Part shown: positions 10,832 through 20,277 of the stretch, piece after piece
Position numbering within the stretch: position 1 is the stretch's first letter
Layout of the letters: each line of letters begins with the position of its first letter
Assembly (NCBI GenBank): GCA_031270945.1
Contig: JAISWZ010000143.1
Coordinates: 1-64,000, forward strand
DNA length: 64,000 nt
Reading direction: 5' to 3'
DNA from: Clostridiales bacterium
Lineage (GTDB): Bacteria; Bacillota; Clostridia; Lachnospirales; WQUN01
Made by a program: the position numbers and the translations under genes
Notes under the pieces: generated by a model
Database searches by the model: none
The model's input: only the letters and a program-made list of their open reading frames with translations
What the model was told of the DNA's origin: nothing

Positions 10832-11482
10832 ATGTTCTTTGGATTGAGAGCATTAGCAATCGGGTTTCTCGCGCTGACAGCGACAGTGTTAGCAGGAAAT
10901 ACTTACGCGTGGTTTACGCATGAGGCATCTGTAAGCATGGTGGAAGAGGAAGAAGGTTTTTGGTCTGGCATGCTGCCTATGGGAAATGTGGGATTTGAGC
11001 TGGAAGTGTCTCTTGAAAAAGCGCCTCCAACCAATCTTTATCCAGGCCAGAAAGGCGAGGCTATATACGCTTTGAAGAACAAAAGCAAGACTGATGTTGT
11101 CTTCAGAATAGAAGGGGATAGCCCTGACACGTCTTTTCTTTCATCAACAGAGAACACTGACGGATTCCTGGCTAGCATATATGAGGATGGAAAAGCGGAT
11201 CAAGCGCTTTTCACAGAGCGAGCCAATAATGGAAGTGTAGATTACTTTGGATATTTGGAGGCTGGAGAGTCAAAACTAATACGGATAAAGTTCACGGTTA
11301 CAGAAAATATGCCTGAGCTAAAGGGAACGGCGGAAAAGCTGAACATTTCCGTCGAGTCCTGCGAGGCTAACAAGTTAGGGGTTTACAGCTATTACGACCT
11401 GGACGAGACAGTTTTCGAAAGCAATGGGTTTTGGGACGCCTTGCTTCAACCTAAGACTGTTTCGCCAACCCCGATTCCGTAA
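10832..11482 (+). CDS. TasA/CalY-like secreted protein
   Basis: ORF track starts at GTG 10823; ATG 10832 has GGAGGT 8 nt upstream. N-terminal hydrophobic segment ending GNTYAWFTHEASVS, typical of SipW-processed TasA/camelysin-like proteins. Confidence 0.65.
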   Translation: MFFGLRALAIGFLALTATVLAGNTYAWFTHEASVSMVEEEEGFWSGMLPMGNVGFELEVSLEKAPPTNLYPGQKGEAIYALKNKSKTDVVFRIEGDSPDTSFLSSTENTDGFLASIYEDGKADQALFTERANNGSVDYFGYLEAGESKLIRIKFTVTENMPELKGTAEKLNISVESCEANKLGVYSYYDLDETVFESNGFWDALLQPKTVSPTPIP

Positions 11483-11636
11483 GCGGCATCAAACTATAAA
11501 CCTGCTCGACTGTTTTATCGACGGAATATTAGGCATTGTAAATGGCACATATTGGCTTTGAAAACTGACAAAGGGCGATTTATCGCCTTTTGTCAGACTT
11601 TTGGATAAACAGGATAACTGAGGGAAGGAGGGTGAA

Positions 11637-13736
11637 ATGAAAAAGGCAGCGTTAATAATGATCCTTGCGATTATCGCCATCTCAGCCGCCGCCGGGATCT
11701 CGCTTTCTTGGTTTTCGGGCAGGGCATCAGTTGAAGCCCAGAAAGCTTCAAGCTCAAAGCTGTCGGTTGATGTCAAGCGGCTTGAAGGAGATGAAGGAAT
11801 TCTCCTCTTCCCGTCCGGCTTTTTTGAAGAAAGTGGAACCCTTGCGGCATCTCAGATGAAGATGCTTGGATATAGGATCGAGAATAACTCAAGCACAGAC
11901 ATTATTGCCCAAGTGGGGCAGGCGGGCGTTCATCAGGGATCGTACGCCTTCAGGCTTTACAAAATGACTGATGACTGCTTCTTGAAGACAAAAAGCGGCG
12001 TGATAAACCTGAACCATGACCTGCTAGAAAAGATCAACTTCAACCCCTTTGATTTCAGGTCTTTTAGCGACAAGTACAAAGTCGATCTCCTGGTCTTTGA
12101 CAAAAAGCTGACAGAAGCTGAAAAAGCGGGCAAATATCCTACAGAGAGCGATGTTTACGCCACTACCCCAGACATAGGCTTGAGAATGGAGCCTATGCTT
12201 ATAACGAAGCTCATGGCGAAAGAGGTTTCGGGCCACGCTTCTAAAGGGTATAGCGCTGACTTCGCGAACTTCGGCGAGATAGCGGACGTCAAAAAGGGCG
12301 ATCACGTCCATAAAGGGGTCACCGGAAAGCTGGGAGTCTCAAACAGCCTGTACTTCTACCTGCCGCCTGAAAGCAGCGTAGCCATGGTATACCGCTTCAC
12401 AATAGCGGATGACGATTCGTCTTTGGCCTTGCTTGACAATACGTTCCAAAACAGCGTCGTGGTTCTGGACACGGTTCAGGCCAGCCCCAGAAATGACAGG
12501 GGCAATTTCGCGGTGGAAGATATCGTCGCATACGGGGTTGAGCCCGTTCAAGAGTCCTTCCGCGAAGCGTTTGGGCTTCTTGAAGACGAAAAGCTAGTGT
12601 CTGAAAGCTTTGGGCTGGGATGGACTGAATCAGCCTATGACCAGGTTTCTTTCACTGTTTCAAGAGAGCTTGAAGACGGGACAACCAGCTCGGATCCTCT
12701 TGTCATGAGCGCAGAGCCAAACCAGTATTATCTGGAGCCGGGATACGAGGATACAAAGACCATAAGCTTTACGATTGACAACAGCGACGATTACGAGATT
12801 TATATAGAAACAGACGGCTTGCTGGCAAAAAAAGAAGGAGACACAGTGACAGTGTCCAACTTCAAGCTGGCTTACAATGATGCGTCAGCTGCCGTAAAGG
12901 TTGTTGTAAAGGAAACGAACACTGTGCTGCTGGCTCTGAAAACAATAAAGAAGGACTATTTGCCAGAGCCCACGCCATCTCCGACAATGACGCCCTCGCC
13001 GTCTCCATCTCCGACGGCCACTCCGTCTCCAACAATCACTCCATCTCCAACGTCTGAGCCAAACCCGACAATCACGCCAACTCCATCGAATTCGCCGACT
13101 CCAACCAAGACACCTAAGCCAACCAAGACACCTAAGCCAACCAATACGCCAACGCCATCCAATACTCCTACCAAGACGCCAACCCCCACGCCTACACCTA
13201 TAAAGAAAAGCATCGTATACGCGGTAAAAGAAGGAGACATAGATTGCGACTTCTTGGGCGGAACTTTCCAAGACACCAGGTTCAAGCTCACAAGCAAAAG
13301 GGACTACAACCTTCTTATCTACGTTCCCATAGGAACCCTCTTTGAGAGCACGAATACAGCTATTCAGGACCTGATGCCGATGATGTACTACGAGTTCTTT
13401 GTTCCAGCCAGGTCTAGCCCTGTCGTGAGCCAGGAAGTGAGCATGGCGACGATCTGCATGAACGAAGCGAGAAAACAGCCTAGTGTTTATGACAAAGACA
13501 TTTTCAAGTTTACCCCCAAAGAGCTATTGGATCCAGACAAGAGGTTTATCATTGCGGACGTGCTAATAAAAGACTATCCTTATAAAGATTACTATCACTT
13601 TTTCTTCCAAAGCATAGCTTGGCACTTTACTGAAACCAATAGGCCGCTACCTGGGGCGCTAAATTATGTAGACGTAAAGGATCGCCCTGCGGCAATGGAA
13701 GCGATAAACAAGATCAAGGCGCGGATCAAGAAATGA
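11637..13736 (+). CDS. TasA/CalY-like secreted protein with Pro/Thr-rich stalk
   Basis: 699 aa; [19 protein letters not shown] signal segment; [26 protein letters not shown] region; GGAGGGTG RBS; paralog of the next gene. Confidence 0.65.
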   Translation: MKKAALIMILAIIAISAAAGISLSWFSGRASVEAQKASSSKLSVDVKRLEGDEGILLFPSGFFEESGTLAASQMKMLGYRIENNSSTDIIAQVGQAGVHQGSYAFRLYKMTDDCFLKTKSGVINLNHDLLEKINFNPFDFRSFSDKYKVDLLVFDKKLTEAEKAGKYPTESDVYATTPDIGLRMEPMLITKLMAKEVSGHASKGYSADFANFGEIADVKKGDHVHKGVTGKLGVSNSLYFYLPPESSVAMVYRFTIADDDSSLALLDNTFQNSVVVLDTVQASPRNDRGNFAVEDIVAYGVEPVQESFREAFGLLEDEKLVSESFGLGWTESAYDQVSFTVSRELEDGTTSSDPLVMSAEPNQYYLEPGYEDTKTISFTIDNSDDYEIYIETDGLLAKKEGDTVTVSNFKLAYNDASAAVKVVVKETNTVLLALKTIKKDYLPEPTPSPTMTPSPSPSPTATPSPTITPSPTSEPNPTITPTPSNSPTPTKTPKPTKTPKPTNTPTPSNTPTKTPTPTPTPIKKSIVYAVKEGDIDCDFLGGTFQDTRFKLTSKRDYNLLIYVPIGTLFESTNTAIQDLMPMMYYEFFVPARSSPVVSQEVSMATICMNEARKQPSVYDKDIFKFTPKELLDPDKRFIIADVLIKDYPYKDYYHFFFQSIAWHFTETNRPLPGALNYVDVKDRPAAMEAINKIKARIKK

Positions 13737-13785
13737 TGCCCTTGGCAAACCCATCGGGCAAGCAACCAAGGAAAGGTGACTCAAA

Positions 13786-14643
13786 GTGAAAAAGCTGATA
13801 GTGGCGCTTTTCTGTGCCCTTGCCGCGCTAGCCCTTGGGATTTTCGGATCGTACTCCTGGTTTTCAAGCAGGGACGAGACAGAGCAAAGGACTATGAACG
13901 CTGGAAGGATGAAAGTTGACATCGCCCCCATCAATGGCAAAAATGAGATATACATCTTTCCTTCAGGCTTTGTGGATAAGGACGGCAATAAGGTGGAAAA
14001 AAGCGCCTTGGGCTACAAGATCACAAACAGCTCAACCATAGACGTGATTGTTCAGGCAAACCAAGCGGGCGTCAACACGGGAGCCGATGAATATTCTTTC
14101 GTTCTCTACAAGCTGGCGGAAGACTGCTTCAAGAGCTATGGCGATGCAACCAAGTACGTCGACTTTGGATACCTGAAGAGCATTGGCTTTGTGCCCTATG
14201 ACTTTCGCTCTTTCAGCGGAAGCTACCAGGCGGATCGCATTTCCTTCGACAGCAAGGTTTCCGGGGCCTTTTCCGCAAACCCTGACATAGGCCTTCTAAT
14301 GGAGCCCATTGTCGCTTCAAATGCCCCATATGTGGGAACATCGCAAAACCTGTACTTCCTTATGGCGCCTGGAGAGACTGTTGAAGTGAAGTACCAGTTT
14401 TCGCTTTCTGACAACTCTCTTTCTGGCAACCAGGACGCGTTTGAGTCATTTGGCAACGAGTACCAATATAGCGTTCTGGCTCTGGATACAGGAAGCGGAG
14501 GAAAAAAAGACGCAAGCGGCCAGTTTGAGATAAATGACTTGACGGCTGGCGCAATCGAGATAAAGCAGAGCGCTTTCAAATCAGTGTTTGGCCCGGATGA
14601 CGCGGCGCTTGTTTCGGATGCGTTCGGGCTGGGATGGAGCTAA
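13786..14643 (+). CDS. TasA/CalY-like secreted protein, shorter paralog of 11637..13736
   Basis: 285 aa; GIFGSYSWFSSRDETEQRTMNAGRMKVDI; shares IFPSGF, GYKI(T/E)NNSS.D.I.Q..QAG, DPIGL-type and AFGLGW motifs with upstream paralog. Confidence 0.65.
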   Translation: MKKLIVALFCALAALALGIFGSYSWFSSRDETEQRTMNAGRMKVDIAPINGKNEIYIFPSGFVDKDGNKVEKSALGYKITNSSTIDVIVQANQAGVNTGADEYSFVLYKLAEDCFKSYGDATKYVDFGYLKSIGFVPYDFRSFSGSYQADRISFDSKVSGAFSANPDIGLLMEPIVASNAPYVGTSQNLYFLMAPGETVEVKYQFSLSDNSLSGNQDAFESFGNEYQYSVLALDTGSGGKKDASGQFEINDLTAGAIEIKQSAFKSVFGPDDAALVSDAFGLGWS

Positions 14644-14655
14644 AAAAAGATCAAC

Positions 14656-14687
14656 AAAAGGCCGAGCGCTGTCGCTCGGCCTTTTTT
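14656..14687 (+). terminator. Intrinsic terminator
   Basis: AAAAGGCCGAGCG-CTGT-CGCTCGGCCTTTTTT. Confidence 0.9.
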
Positions 14688-14731
14688 ATGCGCCATTCGG
14701 CGCACTTGATTTTTTTCGCCCTTATGCGCCA

Positions 14732-15616
14732 TTATGCGCCATTTGGCGCTTTTTTCGCCTCTATAGCTTTCCCCAGCGCATTAGACAGCGTCACGAATTC
14801 CTCTAACGAGAGGGCCTCTCCTCTTACCTGGGCGCCTAGCCCCAGGGTTGTGAGAAGCGCTTCTATCTCGCTCTTGGGCAGAGTTGGATCTGCCGCTGAC
14901 AGGCAGTTGGCCAGGGTTTTTCTTCTGTGCCCAAACGCGGCTCTGGTCACTTGGAAGAGCAGATCCTCGCTGTCAATGCTGTAAGGGCAAGGCCTAAGCT
15001 TTAGTGTCACAATAGCCGAATCAACATTTGGACGGGGATGAAAGCAGTTGGATGGAACTATGGCGTCGATGGAAGGATCAGAGAAGTAGGAGACTGTGAC
15101 TGTCAGGGAGCCGTAGTCCTTGGTTCCAGGCTTTGCGCCAAGCCGGTACGCCACTTCCTTCTGGACCATGATGGTGATTGACTCTATGGGCAAGCGGCTT
15201 TCTAGGAGCATCATAATGATTGGAGTCGTGATGTAATAAGGAAGGTTGGCGACTGCCTTGCAGGTCTTCCAGCCCTTCTCTTCCATCAAGGCTCTTAGGT
15301 CGGTCTTGAGGATGTCCGCGCATATGATCTGGACATTTTCTACAGGCTTGAATGAGGTTTCGAGAAGCGAGGCCAGATCCCTGTCGATCTCTATCGCAAC
15401 CACGCTTCCGGCTTCCTGCGCCAGCTTCTCCGTCAAGCCTCCAAGCCCTGGGCCTATCTCTAAAACGTTGTCAGACTTTGAAAGGTTTGCGGCAGTTGCC
15501 GCCTTGTCTGCAACCCTGGCGTCCACCAGGAAATTTTGGCCAAACCGTTTCTTGGGCACGACGCCTTTTGCGCTCAAGAGCTCCGATACAACGGAGCGCG
15601 TTGCAATGCTGGCCAT
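14732..15616 (-). CDS. rsmA: 16S rRNA (adenine(1518)-N6/adenine(1519)-N6)-dimethyltransferase
   Basis: 294 aa; KKRFGQNFLVD, VLEIGPGLGGLTEKLA, NLPYYITTPIIM, HRRKTLAN motifs. Confidence 0.97.
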   Translation of the reverse strand: MASIATRSVVSELLSAKGVVPKKRFGQNFLVDARVADKAATAANLSKSDNVLEIGPGLGGLTEKLAQEAGSVVAIEIDRDLASLLETSFKPVENVQIICADILKTDLRALMEEKGWKTCKAVANLPYYITTPIIMMLLESRLPIESITIMVQKEVAYRLGAKPGTKDYGSLTVTVSYFSDPSIDAIVPSNCFHPRPNVDSAIVTLKLRPCPYSIDSEDLLFQVTRAAFGHRRKTLANCLSAADPTLPKSEIEALLTTLGLGAQVRGEALSLEEFVTLSNALGKAIEAKKAPNGA

Positions 15617-16729
15617 CTACTCGAAGTTTAGCGCGGAAGCGCTCTTCAGATCTACCTCGATAAAGTCTTCAGCTCCGTAGGTGACGTTAGCTGAGCTATA
15701 CTCGCCTCCATGCTCCAAAGGCTTCGCCTTGGCAGTGTCAAAGAAGTTGCCCAGGGTATCCGAGAGGGCTTTCAGGATGTCAAGCTCGTTGTCAAGGGCT
15801 GACAGATCTGATGAAAAGTCCATGTACACGCAATTCTCGCTTCTATCCACAACAAGCTTGTCCAAGGTGACCGATTCAGGGAGGCTCTGGGTTCCATCGG
15901 AGAACGGGGCATGGAACTCGGTGTTGAAAATGGCCGCCAGATCGGCGTTTGTAATGATCTGGACGCTTCTTTCCTCGGGTTCAGTGCCTGGCTTGTAGAA
16001 GCTGGTGTAAACGTCAAGCGCCGCCCCTTCAACCACTTCCATCAAGGAGTACTCGAGCACTGTCGCTTCAGCGTTGGTGTAAGTTGTCTTTACCAGTCCT
16101 ACTAGGGGAGCATAGTACTCTTTCTGGAGACGCCCGTCAACGTAGCTCGTTGAGACTTCCATGCAGTCGTAAGAGCCGACAGGGGTGTCTATCCTGGTGG
16201 ACATGCTGGTGATCTCAACGTCAGAGTATTCATCCGGCTTCCAGGTTTGGCCTACCTGCAGGGGCTCCTTCAGTATCACGAAGCTCATGTTAGGCTCCAC
16301 GTCCAGGAGATTCTCGAAAAAGTAGAAAACCGGCTCGCCATAGATAAGAGTCAGCGTCCCGTCCTTGTACTCGATTATCTCGGTCGATGACATCTTTGGC
16401 GCGGCTACCCTTCTCTGGATCCGCGACCCTTCCGTGTAGGTAACGAAGCACTCCTGGCGCAGATCGGCATGGGTTGGCGACTCATAAATGTAGCAGGTGT
16501 TGCTTTTGACCGCGAAATAGTCGGAGATGCTTGCGGTTGCGCTACTGTCAGGCGCTGGCGCGTCTGTCTGCTCGGCTTCATTGCCAGGCGCCTCGGAATT
16601 GGCGTCAGGCGTCGCCTGGGGATCTTTTGACTTGCCGCAGGCGGACAAAGAGAACGCTATTGCCAAGACCAGCGCTGCCGTAAAAAAGATTTTTTTAAGC
16701 AAGATTTTTCTCAAAAAGATTTTTTCCAA
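15617..16729 (-). CDS. GerMN-domain lipoprotein
   Basis: TTG start with AGGAG upstream; lipobox LSAC; C-terminal GerMN-like segment (VYTSFYKPG..., LPESVTLDKLVVDRSENCVYMDFSSDL); abuts rsmA start. Confidence 0.75.
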   Translation of the reverse strand: MEKIFLRKILLKKIFFTAALVLAIAFSLSACGKSKDPQATPDANSEAPGNEAEQTDAPAPDSSATASISDYFAVKSNTCYIYESPTHADLRQECFVTYTEGSRIQRRVAAPKMSSTEIIEYKDGTLTLIYGEPVFYFFENLLDVEPNMSFVILKEPLQVGQTWKPDEYSDVEITSMSTRIDTPVGSYDCMEVSTSYVDGRLQKEYYAPLVGLVKTTYTNAEATVLEYSLMEVVEGAALDVYTSFYKPGTEPEERSVQIITNADLAAIFNTEFHAPFSDGTQSLPESVTLDKLVVDRSENCVYMDFSSDLSALDNELDILKALSDTLGNFFDTAKAKPLEHGGEYSSANVTYGAEDFIEVDLKSASALNFE

Positions 16730-16936
16730 TAAGATTTCTCCTTTTACATGGCCAGGACTTCAAGAACCGCCCTAGCTCAAGGTTTCCCGCAAAAGCGCTT
16801 GCGGGCATGCAACGTTCGAAGGGCTTGCGCAAAGCCAAGCCGACCTGCCAAGGAGTATAGCATTTTTGGCCGGATATTTCAATCCCTTGAGGGGCGGCTG
16901 AAAATCTTGCTGCAAAGGTGAAACAAGTACCCGATT

Positions 16937-17140
16937 ATTGCCATGGATCTTGGTGTTATTGTCATTCGATAGAGTTGCCTGTTATTGCCATGGATCTTAT
17001 GTTTACGGTAAACCGAATCGTATCCTCAAATTGCCATGGATCTTATTGTTTATGTCAAAATGAACCATTATCCTCAAATTGCCATGGATCTTTTTGTTTA
17101 CGGTAAACCGAACCGTCATCCTCAAATTGCCATGGATCTT
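16937..17140. repeat. Five-copy about 47-bp tandem repeat centred on ATTGCCATGGATCTT
   Basis: Core at 16937, 16984, 17030, 17078, 17126 (spacings 47, 46, 48, 48); units include the GTTTACGGTAAAC dyad. Confidence 0.9.
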
Positions 17141-17585
17141 ATTGCTTCTCCAAGCCACGCGATCCTCTGGCAGAAGTTGCGCAAAACATCGAAAACAAGC
17201 GCTTTTCAGGCGAGAAACGAGCGCCTTTGGCAGATAGCCGTCTCAAGCGTCATATCTTGCGATTTTTTCGCCATTTTAAGAAAGCCGTGAAACCAACGTT
17301 TGCGGGTAATTCGCAACCATTTATAAAAAATTGGCACACCCCAAACTTATCCCGAAACTTCGCCAATCTTCGCTTTTGGGCGCTTGACGCTTTGGATTTG
17401 GTGCTGTATAGTTAAAGCATATCCCAAATTTAATTCCGTGGCGCATGATAGCGTTTGCCTAGGCGGGCAACGCGCTTGGGCGCCAGCCGATAGCCGCTTT
17501 TGGGATGCGCGCGTGACTTTCAAACAAAAAAGATTTCGCGGCAAGATCATAATTTTTAAAAAAATCCATCAGGAGGAAAATTCAA

Positions 17586-19019
17586 GTGGATGACTATTAC
17601 AGCTTGCTGGGCGTGAATCCTTCCGCCAGCGAAGCCGAGCTCAAAAGGGCTTATTACACCCTTATCAAGAAGCACAGCCCTGAAAAAGACCCCGCCATGT
17701 TCAAGAAGATCAGGGAGGCGTATACCTCGCTTGGCGATCCAGCCGTGCGAACCGAGCTTGATCGCATATACCAGGCGTCCCCGGAAGCAAGGAAGGGCAT
17801 ATTCGAGGCTTTTAAGCTTGCTGAAGACAGGGAGTTTGAGCAGGCGATCAAAGTCCTTAAATCCAGCAAGGCACAAGATGACCCGGTATTGATGAAGTGC
17901 CTTGGCGAGTTTTACATCAAGAACAAGAATACCCAGACCGCAATCAAGCATTTTGAGGGGCTTTGGGCAGAAAACCCCCAAGACAAGGAAACAGCGCTTC
18001 TCCTTGCGGACGCGTATGAAGCCAGGGGCTACAAGAAAAAGGCAAAAGACCAGTACAAGCTGGTGGTTGCCATGGATTCGGAAAACCCAAAGGCCTGGGT
18101 ATCCTACATGAAGGTGTGCGAAACCTCCGAGCGCGCAGCGATCTTCAAAGCGACAAAAAAGATCCCTGCTGAGGCCTTCAGGGAGTATCCGCACTATTAC
18201 TACACTTACCTGATGCAGAACCTCCAGCCCTATGAAGAGGGCAAGGTTGACGACTACGTGAAGGCATGCTTCAAGGCTTTCATAGCCCATGCAAACGCGT
18301 TCCCGGAGAAGAGCGTTGACGAGATTGAGGACATCCTCATGATCACCTCCAGGTACGGCGGGCTCTACGAGCTTAACATGGAAGCCGTCGAGAAGCTGGA
18401 GAGAAGAAGCCACGAGATGACCAGGTCCATATCAGCGGCCAAGCCCAGGATCAAGTTCAATGAGGCGAACCGCATGAAAGGCTACAGCAGGGCTATCATA
18501 AACCTCACCAGGCTGCTGCTGGTGGGCGTCGAGACAAACAATGACAAGCTCGCGAAGCAGGTATATGAGGCATACATTCTGGAGCACGAGACCGAGCTCA
18601 AAGAGAGCATCCTTGAGATGAAGGAGAAGTTCCCCTCGTATTACGCCCTGAACAGCCGATTTTACGACTACCTGTACATGAACCCGAAGACGCATCGCCA
18701 GCTGGTCATAAGGCTCACAAGGGAAGGCTACAACAACAAGCTGAAGTACCCCGAATTTTACAAGGATATTTCAGACCAGAAGCTTTTGAGCGAGAACCCC
18801 CTGCTTTCGCGGGGAACGTATGAGAAGCTCTACCTGGCCTACACCATGATACTTGACGGCAACAAGGATGAGAAGATTGAGCCTTACATGAAGAACTCAA
18901 TAGAGGAAAGGCTTTTGGAAAGCATGCAAATGGGCGACATGTTCGGCTACAGCGGCTTCTTCTTCGATGACATGGACGAAGATGAGGACGAGGACGTAAT
19001 GGATTACACGGATCTATAG
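17586..19019 (+). CDS. J-domain (DnaJ-like) protein with TPR-like body and acidic tail
   Basis: MDDYYSLLGVNPSASEAELKRAYYTLIKKHSPEKDPAMFKKIREAYTSLGD; AGGAGG RBS before GTG 17586. Confidence 0.85.
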   Translation: MDDYYSLLGVNPSASEAELKRAYYTLIKKHSPEKDPAMFKKIREAYTSLGDPAVRTELDRIYQASPEARKGIFEAFKLAEDREFEQAIKVLKSSKAQDDPVLMKCLGEFYIKNKNTQTAIKHFEGLWAENPQDKETALLLADAYEARGYKKKAKDQYKLVVAMDSENPKAWVSYMKVCETSERAAIFKATKKIPAEAFREYPHYYYTYLMQNLQPYEEGKVDDYVKACFKAFIAHANAFPEKSVDEIEDILMITSRYGGLYELNMEAVEKLERRSHEMTRSISAAKPRIKFNEANRMKGYSRAIINLTRLLLVGVETNNDKLAKQVYEAYILEHETELKESILEMKEKFPSYYALNSRFYDYLYMNPKTHRQLVIRLTREGYNNKLKYPEFYKDISDQKLLSENPLLSRGTYEKLYLAYTMILDGNKDEKIEPYMKNSIEERLLESMQMGDMFGYSGFFFDDMDEDEDEDVMDYTDL

Positions 19020-19035
19020 CGGCCGGAAATATGGC

Positions 19036-19071
19036 AAGCCCCCCAAAGGTGCGAGCACCTTTGGGGGGCTT
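19036..19071 (+). terminator. Strong hairpin after J-domain gene
   Basis: AAGCCCCCCAAAGGTGCGAGCACCTTTGGGGGGCTT. Confidence 0.7.
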
Positions 19072-19073
19072 GC

Positions 19074-19330
19074 TTGAATTCTCATAAATTTGCTGCAAAA
19101 CAGGGGGATGCCGATTCTGGCATCCCCTTTTTGACAATTTTAGTATTCATGCGCGAAGATCCAGCGCCAAATATAACTCTTGGAGCGCAAGCGCTGCCGG
19201 GGTCTTTGAATTCTCATAAATTTGCTGCAAATAGGGGGATGCCGATTCTGGCATCCCCTTTTTTGACAGAAAAACATTCATGCGCGAAGATCCAGCGCCA
19301 AATATCAGCTCTTGGAGCGCCTGCGCCTAA
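19074..19330. repeat. Two direct copies of a 132-bp unit, each with a terminator-like hairpin
   Basis: TTGAATTCTCATAAATTTGCTGCAAA..GGGGGATGCCGATTCTGGCATCCCCTTTTT..GCGCGAAGATCCAGCGCCAAATAT at 19074 and 19206. Confidence 0.9.
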
Positions 19331-19341
19331 GCCCTAAGTCC

Positions 19342-19710
19342 CTAAAACCTTTTGGTCTCCAGCAGCTCGACCTTATATCCGTCGGGATCTGAGACGAAAA
19401 ATATCTTGGATCCAGGGCCTATTTTTATAGACCCCTCTATCTCGCCGCCGGCCTTGAGGATGATCGCTTTGGCGTCCTCCACCTCGAAGCCAAGGGAGTA
19501 GCCCGCGTTGCGGCTTTCCGGAACCTGGCGGCCCTTTGATATGAGCTCCAGCTGGGGCTGCCCTTCTTCCCCTAGAAACGCCAGCTCGAAGCCGTTGGGG
19601 CTCTTGGCCCTGGAGACAAGGGGCACGCCTAGGACTCCATTGTAAAAGGCAAGGCTTCTTTCCAAGTCTGTAACCTCTATTGTCGCTAGCTTGAATACCA
19701 TGAAGACCAC
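19342..19710 (-). CDS. VOC-family (glyoxalase/bleomycin-resistance-like) protein
   Basis: FKLATIEVTDLERSLAFYNGVLGVPL..., IFFVSDPDGYKVELLE. Confidence 0.9.
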   Translation of the reverse strand: MVFMVFKLATIEVTDLERSLAFYNGVLGVPLVSRAKSPNGFELAFLGEEGQPQLELISKGRQVPESRNAGYSLGFEVEDAKAIILKAGGEIEGSIKIGPGSKIFFVSDPDGYKVELLETKRF

Positions 19711-20277
19711 TCCTGAGTTGTCAAAATTTACATAGATGAAGGCTGCTTTGCCCTGCTATGCTTGGTTATGGATCAAATAACCATAGAGTTGTTCGCGTTT
19801 GCGGCCGATATAAGTAATGCAGAATAAGCGCATATCCCAAGACGAGTATGGGCATGCCCCAAAATTGGTTCATGGCTTGGAAAGCCTGGGGGCTTGATTC
19901 TTAAGCCCGAGGCAGCAGACTTTGCCGCGCCGTTGAACCGTCCGTGCGGTTGGGGAAGCCCAGCGCGAAAGCGCATGGGGCATTCCCGGATCTGGATTTT
20001 TGGCTATGCCAGCGAGTGAAAAGATTTGCGTTTTTCACTCAAATGGGTAGATGATTGCGAGCGAAAAGTTTAAGAGATTTTTCTTATGTTTTCGCTCGCG
20101 GATATATGCGCTCGCAGGATATGCTCGCGAATGGAACAATGCTCGCGAGCCGCCGTCTTTGCGAGCGGAAAGCCTTTCGCTCGCAAAGACAAGCGGGTTC
20201 CGGCGCGTCCCGCAGGGATAGCGCCAGGGCCGGAAATTGGGGTTGCGGACGCGCCCCTACTGGAGGGGGCCTTGCCT

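Noticed and set aside
12885-13297. Antisense ORFs ([13 protein letters not shown]..., [13 protein letters not shown]...)
   Set aside because: Mirror of the Pro/Thr stalk of the 11637 gene.
16937-17140. CRISPR array
   Set aside because: The spacing is regular, but the intervening sequences resemble one another and no cas genes are visible; it is a degenerate tandem repeat.
19074-19330. CRISPR or tRNA-like structure
   Set aside because: Only two copies of a 132-bp unit with a simple terminator hairpin.
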